A DNA stretch of 64,000 bases from Filosporella fistucella. Lineage: Eukaryota; Ascomycota; Leotiomycetes; Helotiales. The notes beneath the pieces are model-generated. The model had not been told where the DNA came from and ran no database searches. It saw only the letters and a program-made list of their open reading frames with translations. The stretch is taken from assembly GCA_030077755.1 (NCBI GenBank), contig JAQJZZ010000008.1, positions 4,216,001-4,280,000 on the forward strand. Reading direction: 5' to 3'. A program made the translations under genes and the position numbers. Numbering within the stretch: the first letter of the stretch is position 1; each line of letters opens with the position of its first letter. Shown here piece by piece: positions 11,270-25,400 of the stretch.

Positions 11270-11446
11270 TACGGCATCCTGTGGCGCAGAGTCGAACATC
11301 GATCACTTACTTGTCCCTACATCGGTAAGTGGATACCTGCCTATCTACCTAGGTCGGTACGTACCTACTTTACTGTACAGTACATCTGAATCTGACACTT
11401 GCACCGACAATTCTCACGCTCAAACTTACTCTCTCACTCACTCTCA

Positions 11447-11488
11447 TACATACATACATACCTACCTACCATACCTTACCTACCTTAC
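11447..11488. repeat. (CATA)n followed by (CCTA/CCTTA)n
   Basis: Four ATAC/CATA units run directly into CCTACC and CCTTACC units. Confidence 0.65.
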
Positions 11489-13432
11489 AATCACACCTCA
11501 CCCTCCCATGATCCATCAACAAACTCCCTCAACTGGCTCTTCCTTCCCCTGTTCCCCATTTCTCAATCTAGCCCACTGGACTGACATAACTTCCTCCCAG
11601 CCCAAGATTGACAAAACTGAGAATAGCCAAGGCAGTGGAGTAGAAAAGGCGGTAAATGGGGCTGCGATCACTGGCAATGGGGCATTGGGGCTTCCTGGCT
11701 TCTCACTAGGCTAGAGTTACGGGAGGGATGAGGCCTGCACGGGAATTGTCTAGAGCGTGGGGGTGGTGAGAGCCACTAATTCGGCCACCTTCTGCCACTG
11801 CCACGGCCACGGCCACTGTTCTTGTGTTTGGCTTGTCGGGGCTTGTTCTGTCAGTTCTGTCAGTCTTTGCGCCGGTGCTGTCAGTTTGCAGTAGTGGTTT
11901 GTGAACCCGTGTATCGTGGATTGAGTGTACGAACGTGTATGTGTGCGTGCGTGCGCGAGAATACTGTGAGAGAGTACGTCCGTAAAACCAGAGTATTCTG
12001 AGACGGACACCAGATCTACCTAGCTTAGAAACGTCCCTCGATCGCGAGAGTAAAATAGAAATAGAATACAAAAATGGTAAAAAATACCGACCGGACATAA
12101 AGGAGATCACTACCAATCTATTCCCCTATTCAAACCCGGTAACATCCCCTACCTTTCCCCTCCTCAGCACTCCCTCAACCATCACAGCGCAAAAATCCAA
12201 GTCATTTCAGCAAGCCAACCACCCTATCGCCTCTATCTCCAGGCTTCGAACCCTGAAAAGCTGACCTGAAAGCTTAAAACTTAGGCTACCTATGCGCCCT
12301 ATATCAAGGTATACTCGCTACTCTTACCCATCTGAACTGCATTTAGGGCAGTGTACTGTACATACATGTCACACACTCAGACTCACAGGGCAGGCAGTGC
12401 AAAACCCTATTTCCTCCTTATGCCTTGGCTTACACTCACCTCCACTTTCTGCAAATCATCTCAAAAATAACCTTTCTATTCTCTCTCTTACTCTATCAAG
12501 TAAATAGAACCATCGCATAAACTTACCTTATCACCCCGTTTCACACACGATCATCTTCTGCACTTTTGTAATTCCCTCAACAATAAACTTCCCCCGACCG
12601 GAACACTCACTCACCAGACGATCTGAATCTTATCTTACCTTATGCGTAACCTTCAAGCTATAGATGCGTCTACAAGGAGAATCAAATCTCATATCATCTC
12701 ACATCTCAGATTCAAAATAAAATAAATGAGATTTAAACTTTCCTCCTTACCCGCCGGAACAACCGTTCCTATTCCTAGCGTAAAGGTCCGTGATTTTACC
12801 TCGTCCTCGTTCCGTTTCGTTTGCATGAGGTAGTACTATTGCGCAGAGAGAGGAAGAGGAACTACTGTAAGGAATAGGGATGAGGTAGGTACGGAGTAAA
12901 TAGTTAAGATGGTGGAGTCTATTCAAAAGATAGCGGAAAGTCCGTGTCTATTAGGATCACGGGAACGAGAAATCCATGTGAAATATCGATTTGAGGTTTC
13001 TCTGACATAGGCACATACGCAATACATACATCTATATCCACTTGCCGCCGCCCGCCCGCTCTCGGGAGTAATATAGTATAATGATCTCCCTCTTTCTCCC
13101 CAACTCCATCTCCATCCCTACCCCCCTAACTCACCAAATGAAAAATCCTAAATCTCTCTCTCCAAGGTTCTAACCAAATAACGAAATCAATAACACCATA
13201 CCATCCACACCATCCATCATTCCCATCCCAATCCAAGAAACTGGGTTCCTAATCCTATTCCCTCCCCTACTCTTGGAACCCTCCCTGGAAAGGTATTTTC
13301 CGCCTTCCATCCCACGTACTCGTCGTCCAATTATCTGCTGGGATGGAAACAGGGTGGGAGAGAACCGCATTAAGGTTAATCTTTATCCGGTAGGTAGTGA
13401 GAGGAGCCCTCCACCGAACAGGATAGGTAGGG

Positions 13433-13561
13433 TAGGTACCTAGGATAGGTTCGGTTAAGCTGAATGAATGGTAGGTAGGTACCTAAGTATCGTGAATTGA
13501 ATTTTTAAAATAAAAACAGGAAGCGCGCGATGCGCGATATTTTATTGTAGGTAGGTACCTA
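13433..13561. repeat. Three perfect copies of the palindrome TAGGTACCTA
   Basis: Perfect copies are at 13433-13442, 13476-13485 and 13552-13561, each inside a larger (G)GTAGGTACCTA context. Partial copies occur near 4057 and 14003. A second small palindromic stretch (GCGCGCGATGCGCGAT) lies between copies two and three at about 13523-13538. Confidence 0.7.
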
Positions 13562-16500
13562 TGTATTTATTTAATCAATCCATATACCTCTCTATTTATA
13601 CATCTCTTTCCTCCACTCACTACTCTGCATAGCAAGGTAAGGTAATAAATACCTATATCCTCCAATCCTCAACGCACTCAATAAACGGAGGCGACCCCAA
13701 AAAAATATATCACTTTCAAACCTAGTAAAGCTGAGAAGGTGAGAAGTGATAGATATTTCCAACCCTTCCCTTCTTTCTCTCCCCTACATCTTGCATATCC
13801 ATCGCACACCATCTGGGCATCATACGGCGTAACAGCAGGCAAGGCAGCCGACGAATGTAACCATCCAGATCCTACTCAGCCTTGTTTCGGGGTTTAGCCT
13901 GCGTTTGCGGAGATCTGACGGAGATGTTGTGTGTTTCTTGGGCTCCATTGGGTTGGGAGTGGACTGGAGTGGAAGGGGTTGTGTTTGATGCGAGATAGGT
14001 AGTAGGTACCCAGGGAGAAAGCTTGATAGGGGTGAGTATTGCAGGCTACAGCTGTTGTAATGTGATGTTTATTACCGAGTGTTGCATTGGTATTCATGCG
14101 CTATAATTCAGATACCAGCTACCTGGAATACAGCTTATCCTGCGCAGAGAAACAGGTCAGAAACATATATTACAGATGTTATGTATTACGCGCAAAACGT
14201 GTAGGTATTGTGTTGTGAGAGGTTGTTGGAAAGAGGCGTTTGCCACTTGGATGATGGGAGCTGGGGATGAACACGTTGTGAGATTGTGTTCGGGGTGCCG
14301 GTTTGTGTGTTGGGTGGTATGGCTGGGATAATACTATATGGCTGGTAAGTATGTTTTGACGCGAGAAGAGGAGGCAAGAGAGAGGGGATTATCAGCTTTG
14401 TTAGGGTATAAAACTATAGAAGGCGAGATCTAGGATTATTTGATTGCAATGCGTTTCGAATCATCATGGAGTAGATAAGAATAGACGTGCTCGTAGTACA
14501 GAAATGAGAATAACATCAACATCTTGCATCATAATCATATCACCACCTCCCACCCACCTCCATCCAATCCAATCCTCCGAGTCCCGTCCTCGTCACTCCC
14601 TCCCAGCATCCACATCCTCGTCCACAAGGCTCAACGCCAAAATTCCCATGGATATGGTCGCGGGCGCAACATCTGTGCCACCCCGGCCGTCTAATTCCCA
14701 CACCCTTTCTACGGTCTGGATATGAAGTCTCATTGGATCAATAAATACGCCTCTAGATGCAGAGTTTTGGAGAGCTCCGGTGCTGATGGTAGATGAGTTA
14801 TTTGAGAGATATTTTATGAGAATGGGATTTTTGAAAATAAGGTATGTTTTTAGAGGGAGGGTATTTACGGAGATGTGTTGTGAGATACAGAAAATATGGT
14901 ATAGGGTGTTAAAGAAAAGGTTCTAGACACTATATCTCAAGTATCTATCTAGGTATCTATCTAGCGGTACTGTTATCAGGAACCAGCATATTCAAGACAA
15001 TCTCACAACCCTTCAAATAGCGGGGAGCAGAGACCACACGTTGTACGAGCTCCCCTCGCCACGTTCACGACGTATAACCTAGCTCCTTACGAGCAAGCAT
15101 ACAGCCTTCAGCTGATTCAGAAGGGTATGAAGTGATGGGACGGTGGCGTTTGGAATGAGAGACAGGAGAGTTCGAGAATAAACGTGCGAGACATCAGACA
15201 TAGATTTGATACTGGAGAGAGAAGAGGCGTGCACAGGGAATAGAGGGGCTGGAACAGTTTGTTACTGCTGCGTGGAGGGTAATCTCGTTCAGTGGGAGGA
15301 GGAAGGATTAGTTATCATGGTAGGTATGGATGATTGGAACAGGGCAGGGGGTAAGGATGGATGCGATGCGATGGGTATTATGAGAATAGAAGATTGGAAG
15401 TTGAATAAACCTTGAGAAATATGTCTCGTTTGATATGGCTTTTCTTCTCGTATACCCAATATACGCCGCCAAATATTCAGGGTCCAGTTCATCCGTTCGT
15501 GGTAGAAACTGGATGTGGAGGTGCAAACGCGGCACTTCATTCTTGGAAATATACCTATTATCACGGCATTTTCAAAGCCTTCAGCAGCGTCATATCAGAG
15601 CACAAAAGGGATCCTCCGTTCTATAATCATACTAATCTCTTATTCAACACTTCCATCACCACAAACACAAAACCCGGCATCCTCTCCCCGAGAATCATTT
15701 CCCGATGCCGAAACTTAATTTTCCACTTCAGAACCGGTCCGTCTTGGTAGCTAGCCATCGAGCAGCCAGCCGGAGGTAGACAGACTAGACCAGCAACTCA
15801 CAATCAGATCAGATCAGACGTCAGACTCCTTCCCTCCCGATCCATACACCCAAGCAAAAGCCCTCACAATAAGCCTAACCATCGCTCACATCTCAAAGCT
15901 TGAGTTTGCTATCCCGTGTGCTGACATGCTTACCTGGTCTAGTCTGTACACACACATTCTCGCTCGGACTCAACCAGGGTCGATTTGTGGTTCCCGTTTA
16001 CCCTTTCCCCTGTACCGCCCGACACCTAGTGCCTATCCCGATTTCTTGGGTTCGTAACCCGGTTTAGGGGCAGATCCTGCGGGTCCTGGTCTTTTTAAAT
16101 AGTAGTGGTGGTGGTGAAATGCATTCTCTTCCTAGGGACGCTCGGAGAGTGGTGGTGGTAAGGTAGTATTTCGCAACAAGGGGATGAAGAGGGTAAGTGG
16201 TACAGAAGAGAAGAGCATATCGGCATTGACATTGAACTGATGTCGCAGATGGAGTGATCAGGGTTTATTATTAGAAGCGACGGCAATATCCTTTACACAA
16301 ATTATTGAATAAAACGGTTTGGCTTTACGGTTTGCATGGATAGGGAAACTACTGGCTTTTAGAGGCAATAATTATATACCTACCACATATGGATGAAGTG
16401 GCGGGTGGACAGATCAATTGACGGGAATAAGATACCTACCATCAAGATTTCCAAAATTTGATCCTCGTAATCTATTTAACTAGCACGTGTATTGGGGTTT

Positions 16501-19500
16501 CTCGACCCGTCATTAAACACTACCGTTCAACCAACTTCCCCGGAGAGCGGGAAAAGGTACGTAACGCAGGTCTGGCCGCTCGGGAACTCCATGTTTCTCA
16601 TCCTGCTGACAGATGACAGCCTTCCTCGTAAAGCATTGTACGCCGTGGAGTTCCAATTGCTGTTCTCGGGTGGACTGTGGCATCATGTGGAAGAGACGGT
16701 GCCACGGGACGTGAGGTCGGTACCAGGCGGAAGGGGATGTGGATGGCTGCATTTTGATGGCGGGAGGATGTGAGGTTTGTGGATGAGAGATGTGATTTCA
16801 GACTTCGGTTTTACATCTAGGGATTCGGATCGTGGAACCGGGGATCGGGAGTCGGCCTGGAGGGGTTGGATCATACCACTGTGCAACATACAACGTACAT
16901 ACGGTTAAAGTTTAATTGAGGGTGAAATCGTCCCTGTGTATGGAGCTTCGGTGCGAGGAAGATGAAGAGAATTAGGTAAGAGGCTTCAGAGGTTTGAATG
17001 GGGATACGTCACAGAAAATGGTGGATTTAGGGTTGCAAGTGCTCGAATTTGACATTGGAAGTTATGAAATGATTCGATAATGTCCGCGGCCAACGAATGT
17101 CTACTTTCCTACAAGAGGAAGCTAGTTTGCTTTAATACCATGTCCCTCCTGATAGTTTGCTCGCAACCAGCTCAAATGTGATTCTAGTTCCGATTGAGAT
17201 ATCTCCTACTCCTTCATTCTTAAATTATAACAAATACTCGAACGTAACCCAATCCCTCAGAAATACCTTTCCCTCGGCAACTTGCGGCCATTCTTACATT
17301 CAAATACCTCACTCATCTCCTCTGCTCTTGACTACCAGTCCTTAAGGGTGATCATCGGCATTTCTCCGATGAATAGATCACAAGGTCACTTGCCACTCAT
17401 CGATCTCCAGGAACCCAAAAAACTACCGTCATGGATACTTCACATTGAAACGGAATTACTTACCTTTCAAAGGGAGTGATGCTTGTATAAGGGAATGATT
17501 AACAGTGACGCGCGTGACTTTGCAAGTAACAGAAAGTGAGGCGGAACGAAGGGTTTAAATTTCCTAAAAAGGTAATGATCTTTTCAATCTTCTTGGAAGT
17601 CTACGATGGTAATAGCCTCACTTTTACAAATCCATGAATCTATCAGATCAGCATTTCCACGACTTTAATTCCTATTCCTCATCCCAAGAAAGACCGAAGA
17701 GGTAGTATTTCGTGATTGGTGCGCGAGACAAGACTTGATCTCGCAACTAGCAATCATTTTAGCACGCATACCGCGCAAATATCAAAGCGCAAAACGTTTA
17801 GGTCGCCGATCAGAATCAATACTAAAATATTCGTTATTTCGTCTTATCATTACTACCCTCAGCCATCTCCAGGTCTCATCTCAATGTTTGGTGTGCAGTA
17901 TCTTGCAGTAGTCAAATAAATCCTCCTCTAGTCTCAATATCATACCCCTCCCCCTCAAAATCGCAATTGACACACCAGCTCACAGACCGCTCATACCTTA
18001 TCAAACCTCAGCTTTCATAAAGATTGCCCATACAGTAAACAATACAGCGGTCAGGTAAAGCGGTCAATAAAGAGATACCCAGCGGACTTCCATCCCCGAA
18101 TGACCAGGTCCATCAAATCTGTCCTACCCATCGCATACTTCATACAGTATCTTGCATCGCATCAAGACCATCGTCCGTCCACTCACCTAGGCAAACCAAA
18201 TACGCACGACCATTTCGCCCCGGCCCGCATAAGATCCATATTTCTCATAAGCTCCAGCTTAAGCTCAGGGAGGGAGGGAAAATCCGCACAGACGTTACGT
18301 CGACATCCATCTTTGGTGCGCAGACCGCAGAACTTAAACTTCCGCTTTCCGCTCTAAGCGCTTCCCACCCTCTCTGACATCCACACTTCTCATCGTCAAC
18401 ACAAGGATAAGGGAAAAAGCAAATTTGGTTCCCTTGCTCAAAGTGTGAAGGCCAAGATGAATCCCAGTGAAGATCGTATTCCCAACACCCCGGACCAGAT
18501 CTGGGTGAACTGCCACACAGCGAATGTGAGATGGGGATTGGTGATTTGGCCCTGGAAGAGCAGGAGAGAAGTTCCGACCAGATGATGCAGACCCTTGTTT
18601 GAAGTGTGAAGAGAGATCTTGGGTTTGTTATGGTCCCTGGTGGGGGTGATGGTTGGTGAGTCTGGTCTAGATGGTGATGGGTGAGGTCACATTCATGATC
18701 CTAGAGTAATACATTTCACTATCACCTTCGACACGGCAGATTCGAAATAGTCAAGGAATTTCAACCTCAAAATCATCTCCATTGCTCACAGAGTACTGGA
18801 ATCCAAGAAAACAATCTCAAAATAACCTCATTAAAGCCCTGACCTCCAGCTTCCCGCAAACATATCTGACATACGCCTCCTCGGTACCGCCATCCAAAAC
18901 TCAGTCGTAGCCGTCTTCACCGTCCAAACACCACCACACACCTCGCAGCCGTGGACAACAAAGCACAGCCACATCCCTCGCAAGCCAATCCGGATTTCAT
19001 CCTCTTGCATGCATCGTGCCTTACGCACGTGCTTACCTCAGAAGACCTAGAAACTTAAGAGAGGAAATAATATAAACTTAGCATTGTGGTAATATCAAGA
19101 TAATGAAACGCTTCTGGAGCTTGTACCAAGAGGTCGTTTATTCCAAATACTAGCGTCCTGGAGTGTTCCGTTCTGTTTTGATGAAATATGGTATGACGGG
19201 TTATTTTTGGGTTGATTATGCTTTGTATGCTTCAAGTTTGGTTACTTGGTTTGATTCCGTTCCGTTTCTTTCTCGATATCTATGCCTTATTGAAGTGCCG
19301 AATACATGATCAAGAGTCTTACGAGACGGAAGAGACCGTTTGAAGAGAATATCAAATGAGTTATCGGTCGGCTCCGAAGAATTTGAGGAAAAGGAGTTTA
19401 GTTCGGGAGGAATAGGGTTGGATTTTGATCCTTCATACGGAATGTTACCATAGAATCAAATATTCAGATGAACCCTTCCTCCCGTATCCCTATTCCTCCC

Positions 19501-22219
19501 GCCTTCAATTCCTCTCGAACCAACACCTCAACAACACATCCAAAACTTCGCTTCTAGCCCTCCTCCGTTTCATCCTCAACCTCACCCTGGTTTCCTCTAC
19601 CGTGCAAGCATTCTTACCCTAGCTCATATATCACAGGCACCTCAAAACGCACAGGTACATATCTGATCGATGTCCATCCATCAAAATCCACCCAGCTCCA
19701 TCTGATCTCGCAAGCTTCGCAGAAAGTAGACTTCTACGCGAGACTGGTTTCCATCCCACTTTTTTTTCCCTCCCTCCCCCAAACCTGTGATCCTCACCTC
19801 CATGACTATAACAGAGATATCTCCGTTCCGCGAGCCGAAAAACGATATGCATCTTACTCACATTGACCTCCAGACAACGGAGAATTAGGGATCGGACTCT
19901 TCTGATGCGTTTCTCTCTGATTTTGCATGCAAGTTCTCTGATGGCAGAAAATGATAAATGATAGACTTTTTATCTACGGTGCGGGGATAAGTGGATTCCT
20001 GTCGAAAACAGGTGGGAGATGCGAAATTTTGCAATGTGCGCTCGAGCAAGGGAACTGTCTTATCATCGTGACAGCATCTGCGGAACATATTCAGATCGCG
20101 ATGCGTTGCCTTTCGCAAGTATATCCCTATCCATCGTCGTCATATCTTCATATCTCCGTATCCTCACTTTCTTCACATTTTTTCTTCATGTCTAGACCTA
20201 CCCCACTTCATGCAGGTACATGCAACACATAATCATCGTACGATTCCCTCTGTTTTCTACCCTCCCCTCTCGTTTTCAATAACATGAAACGCTTGCTCTG
20301 CCTTGTGGTTGGACACGGCAGATAGAGCAACAAATTTGCTTTTTGAGCCCTTCTAGAAGGTTTGGTAGGCTGAGGTGCAAAAGGAATTTTTGATGGGGAT
20401 GAGACTTGAAGGCTGAATGGTCGGCTTCTAGAACGTCAATCGCGCCATACGATTAATTATATTTCAATACTTTGAGGAGGAGAAGACGTATTGATTGATT
20501 GAAATGGCTTGTTTTCGGCAGCTTTGGGTCGTGGAAGCTGGAGAGGCGCTGGTTGGGCTGATTGAGGGATCTTGACTCCGGATCCATCTATTTCCTATCT
20601 ATTTTTATTTCTCCTAATTTACTCTCCCAGACTCTATCTCGTTTCATCCTCCTCCTTTTGTCTCCCACTGTCTTCTCCTTCCCACTCTCCTATATCTTCA
20701 TTCATACGTCTCTTATCATTATTCTGCCTTCTCCGCGGCACAACCCGCTGTCATTACTGGACCCCAGGCCGAGCTAGTGCTCAATTGTAACCTCACGCCT
20801 CAGGGTCTTCTACCCTACCATTTCTCTCAATGCATAGGACCTCACCTCAGCTTCCCAATGATTCTATTTCCACCATCTCATCCCCAGTATCGTTTATTTC
20901 CATTCGCTATTCTTGCTTTTATAAGCCATCTGTATGGAATATGCAAGTCGAAGGTCTGTGTCGTTCGCCTGGGAAGTCCCGCAGAAGAAAAGACAGATAG
21001 CTTGGAGAATGAGTTGCAGGCACGTGGTATGCACGTGTTGCGCGATGGCTTACTGCGGATTTATTTGGGTGGGGGTGTGGGATATTCTTGGGACGGGTGG
21101 ATGAGAGACCTTGAGGGTCCAAGGAGATATTGAGAGGCGAAAAGGAAGGAATGTATTGGTTTCAATCTGGTAGGTAAATTCGTTGATGAGGCTTTCAGCC
21201 TATTGCCCACAACTTTATGTCCCGAACCGTTGTTATGCTTGTTAACCGCCTCAAATCATTTTTCAGCGTGGCAATATGAAGCCTTAAGATGGCGTAGTGC
21301 ATGTGAAGAAGATGCATCTTTATCTTTCTATCATAATTTGTAATCTTTAGCTCTACACGGCCTTCATCCCACATCAATATCATGCAACTCATGCTGTTTT
21401 CTTCTCTTATGCACCTCATATGCTTTCATTCAATCCAATAACCAGTCTTTCCATTCTTACTGTCCCAAAGAACCGTACTCGGTAACAGCCACATGCATAC
21501 GCAAAACATTCCCTCCTCCCGAGACCAACATATCTGCGAGTGCTAGGGAGAGATCAATACAGTATGCATACTACACTCCTGCATATTCTGAGGAAGACAT
21601 GTTGAGCTTGAGCATCGTTTGACTTGCAGATTGCGTGACGGGAACGTGGGAGCACAGTTCGCTCACTGGCTACCATCAGATGTGAATTGCTTCTTTATCA
21701 GAGTATATCTTGCCGACGGATCTGAACTCTTTGGATGAAAAGTCTTGCATGCATGAGACGCTTGCACATTGTTCAGTAATCTCTTTATTCATATCATAGT
21801 CCGTGTTCAACCCGTTACCTGGTAAACAACCTATGCAGGAGAACATCAAAACCGTACCATTCATACAGCTGGTCTGAATTCTTTTGTGCGTTCTCACATG
21901 TAAACGTTGCCACCACCGGCGTTCATATCTGAATTTCTTTTTCGTCGTCAACGCTAGAAGCGAGTGGTTGAAAAAGTAACATTTTCTTTGGAAGCAGTTG
22001 CTGTAGAGCCTTTTGCTTCCCGCTTAACTTGGCTTCTTCGTACAACATGACGGAGTCCCTCCCCGCCGTCGGCCGCAAAGTGAAGATATACATGTCTTGC
22101 TTCGTAAGCCGGGAGTCTTCAGGGAGATGTACATGTGGAAGGTAAGATGAAACAATTTTCCCTACTATAGATCTCCTGGAATATACCGTGAGCAGATTGT
22201 CTTTCAGATAAATGCCTGA

Positions 22220-22471
22220 ATGGCAATGGTCTATCTGATAAGGCTAGTTGTATCAGGCTTCTCTAGTAGCATAGCAGGAGTAAAACCTCCTTCCAGGACC
22301 GGAATAACAACAGAAACTGTAGATGATGGTGACGGAGAAGACCCCGCTTATTCATACTCGTGGCGTGATCAAGTGAATCAAGAGCATGAATTGAAGAATC
22401 CAAAGTCTGAACCTGAAGCTCTGATTGCAGCGGTTACGAGCACATCAGAAATCAAGGAGAGACATCAATGA
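22220..22471 (+). CDS. Possible small acidic hypothetical protein (weak)
   Basis: An 83-codon open frame. Its second half (ETVDDGDGEDPAYSYSWRDQ, then many Glu/Lys) looks more protein-like than the other open frames of this region. I recognise no domain, and no splice partner upstream gives a convincing extension. It may be a fragment of a decayed gene or chance. Confidence 0.15.
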   Translation: MAMVYLIRLVVSGFSSSIAGVKPPSRTGITTETVDDGDGEDPAYSYSWRDQVNQEHELKNPKSEPEALIAAVTSTSEIKERHQ

Positions 22472-25400
22472 GGCGAATGGCTTTCTCCATGAGACAGACA
22501 CAATTCTACGGCTCGTACCTGCAGGACAGAGGGGCCAAGTGGCGTAGTATCAGTATGTTGGTGTTGAATATAGAGAGGAACATGTGTTCGTCAGGGAGTG
22601 TATATCTGGTGGAAGTTAGTAGATGCAGTTGCACTTGGGTATAGCGACAATCAAACAGGGGCGTAGCTATGGAAACTCTTCATCCCGTTCTACAGCCATA
22701 TTGCTGAATACTGAGCCACCGACTCACCTTCTGAAGCCATTACGGCTTGTGCAATGGACACTTCCCAAACCTCTTTTTCTACACAATATATATGCAGCCT
22801 TATGTTATACGACCCCCACTCTCCTTTGATCCGCTTCTTTCCGAGCCGCGCTTTCTATCACTTCTCTTTTTCTCAAAACGGGGTTAAAACCTCCTCTGGT
22901 CTATATAGTCTGCTTGGCAATTTATTCTTTAGTTGCGCAATAATAGAGTTTAGAAAAGAAAGAGAGTGCGGAGTATTAGATCTTGAACGCACGGAGAATT
23001 CCCATGGATCGGTACGTGGGCTCTCCGGGTTGCTTGTGCTTTCGATTCTTGCTTGCTTTTGTCTCTGGAGCTTTTGGGATCGACGATCTGACGCGGCCGC
23101 AAAGAGTCATTTTGGAGGAGGAGCGAAGTGATAGTTACCTCTACATCGGAGCAAATTCTCCGCATCATGTGTTGAAGACATAGAAATTGCACAGTTATCA
23201 AGGAGATATTATGGCCGTGATTGTGAAATTGCAAAAATTGATAATCAGGAGGGAATATGGATTGTTCAGTCACTATTTCCATCCCTATTGAATGCCGAAA
23301 CCTTCAGGAAGATACGGAACAGGCTGAGAGTTCACCGGATAGCAGCACGTGGGAATTTGTAATTCACCGTTAAATACCCTGGAGAGAGCAGGAACAAGGG
23401 AAGTAATGCAGAGTCTAGATGTTTCTCCTCATCTGTGATATTGACAGCCAGGTTAGCACTGGGATCTCTCAACTGTGGCATTCTCTAGTGCCTAATCTGT
23501 ACTTACGTTTGATCCATAACCAGCAAAATATATGACAAGTGTAAGTGAAAGCAGATCTGCATTCGGTTGACGGGCCGTCTTTTGAAAAGCTCGACGTTGA
23601 GATATATCACATTACTATCTTTCCAGCTCCGACGACTTGCCTCAGTGCCACCTATTCTCGCATCTGTTATTGCTTATGGCCCGTCGATCTACTATTCGAA
23701 AACATGTATGGAAAATACATTACGTTTAGGAATCACTGCTTTTTTATATTCATTGTTGACACAGTCAAACAGTCGGCAAATTGCAGCGAAATCGAGGCAT
23801 TGAGCGGGAAGATATTGATTCATTATGCTGTGTAACTGAGGTTAATCACGAGGTCTAGACTCTAAATATTGAATGTGGAATGCGGGGTAGTAGTATATTT
23901 GTCCGTAGAATGATCAGCGGACATGCTGTGGGTCATAGGGTCCGAACGGTAACCCTCTGGAATTCTCGGTTTCTTTTAATCTGCCGTAATTGACATACAA
24001 GTAATGCATTATATATCTCAAGGACGAGATCTCGAAGATTTGAAAAGTACATTATTGTAGATCTTCCTGTGGAACTGGACCCGACCTGACGAAGTCACGT
24101 CAAGGTAATGGATTGTGCTGTCAACGTGAAATAGTCCAGTTCAGTATTGTCTATTGCGGCCCGAGATCTGGATTCCGTTTCAAGGAGCAGTCCGAGAGCA
24201 AAATGACACCTAAGTCATGGTTAATATGCAGTCATCAACAATGTTGCATTAGCTAGAGGTGTGTCTCTATGGTTAAAAAAGACCTATTCTTGTGGAGATT
24301 TTCCCGTCTTCTAGCTCTCTGATTCCTTCAAGTTCTAGATTCAAAATGAAATGATAGATACGCGAGTATACAATTGTTATTGGCATCATGCTTTTGGCTA
24401 TTTGTCTGTGCTCGATTGGAGAAGTAGCTGAGAAGCGGGTCGTATCGCAGAAGCAAATATACTTTGTTATTGTTGGTACCACGAAGCGAGACTGGGGAAC
24501 AGCTGTTATGCGTTGAAGAATTAAAAGAGGAAAGATCTACATCAGGAGTCTAGATGATTCGTATACTCACCTTGTTGCTAATGGCCCTTTGAATGTGGAG
24601 GACGGGAAGCTGAGTTGAGCCAGGAGTACATATAAATGCTTTTCTTTCCCTTCGCTCGGACTCCCGTGCCGAGTTTTGACTTTCGATCTTGCCGCAAAAA
24701 GGGATGAAGTTTTCTCTTTTTATGGTGGTCTGACTTGAGGTTGTACCAGTCCTCTGGCGTGTGCTTTCCGGGGAACGAGATTTGTGTGGAGAAATGATTG
24801 GATGAACGACTGTTGACGTGGGGTGAGAATACTGCGATAGTTGGAGAAGGTATTGGTCGACGCAGGTGATCGACATGGAATGATTTGAGTAACATGATGA
24901 GGCAGAGACTCATATCTAGATCGCTGGGGAGTAGGTCCAGCAGGGTATGAGGCTCCACGTGTCTGAACAAGATTTTGGGAACTGGGGTACATAGTCGGAA
25001 AATGAACGAAGTAGGACCCGTTCAATACGACAGAGGTGTCTCCAAGATCTAGATCTAACTCTTTGATTCGACTAAGGAAAATAGTGGGAAGCAAGTCTCA
25101 CGGGTAGCGCCAGATCGTTATATGATTACGAAACGTGATATGGGGGCAGGGTGAGGTGAGTAAAACCGAGAAACGGGCAGGTCTTTAGCATGAAGTGTCA
25201 AACCACTCTTCTCGCTGCAGATTGAGTAGCAGTGAGTGGTTTGACCCAGTATGTTGGTAACTTTGAAGAGGCTGAATCATGGGTCGGGGTTTGGTCCAAG
25301 TATCTTCAGCATGCCTGGTGTTTTGAATCAGTTGCAGGGCACTATTCACTATTTTGGAACAGTCAATTTCCATTACGTCCGTATGCCACCCGTAAATCAA

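Noticed and set aside
12236..12300. Minus-strand GGTTCGAAGCC, a perfect match to the tRNA B-box consensus
   Set aside because: The T-stem around it pairs poorly, no A-box or matching acceptor stem is present upstream on that strand, so it is not a tRNA gene.
22047..22145. Short open frame MTESLPAVGRKVKIY... ending at a GTAAG donor, possibly a first exon of a gene including 22220-22471
   Set aside because: No acceptor joins the two in a consistent frame. The obvious acceptors lead to stops.
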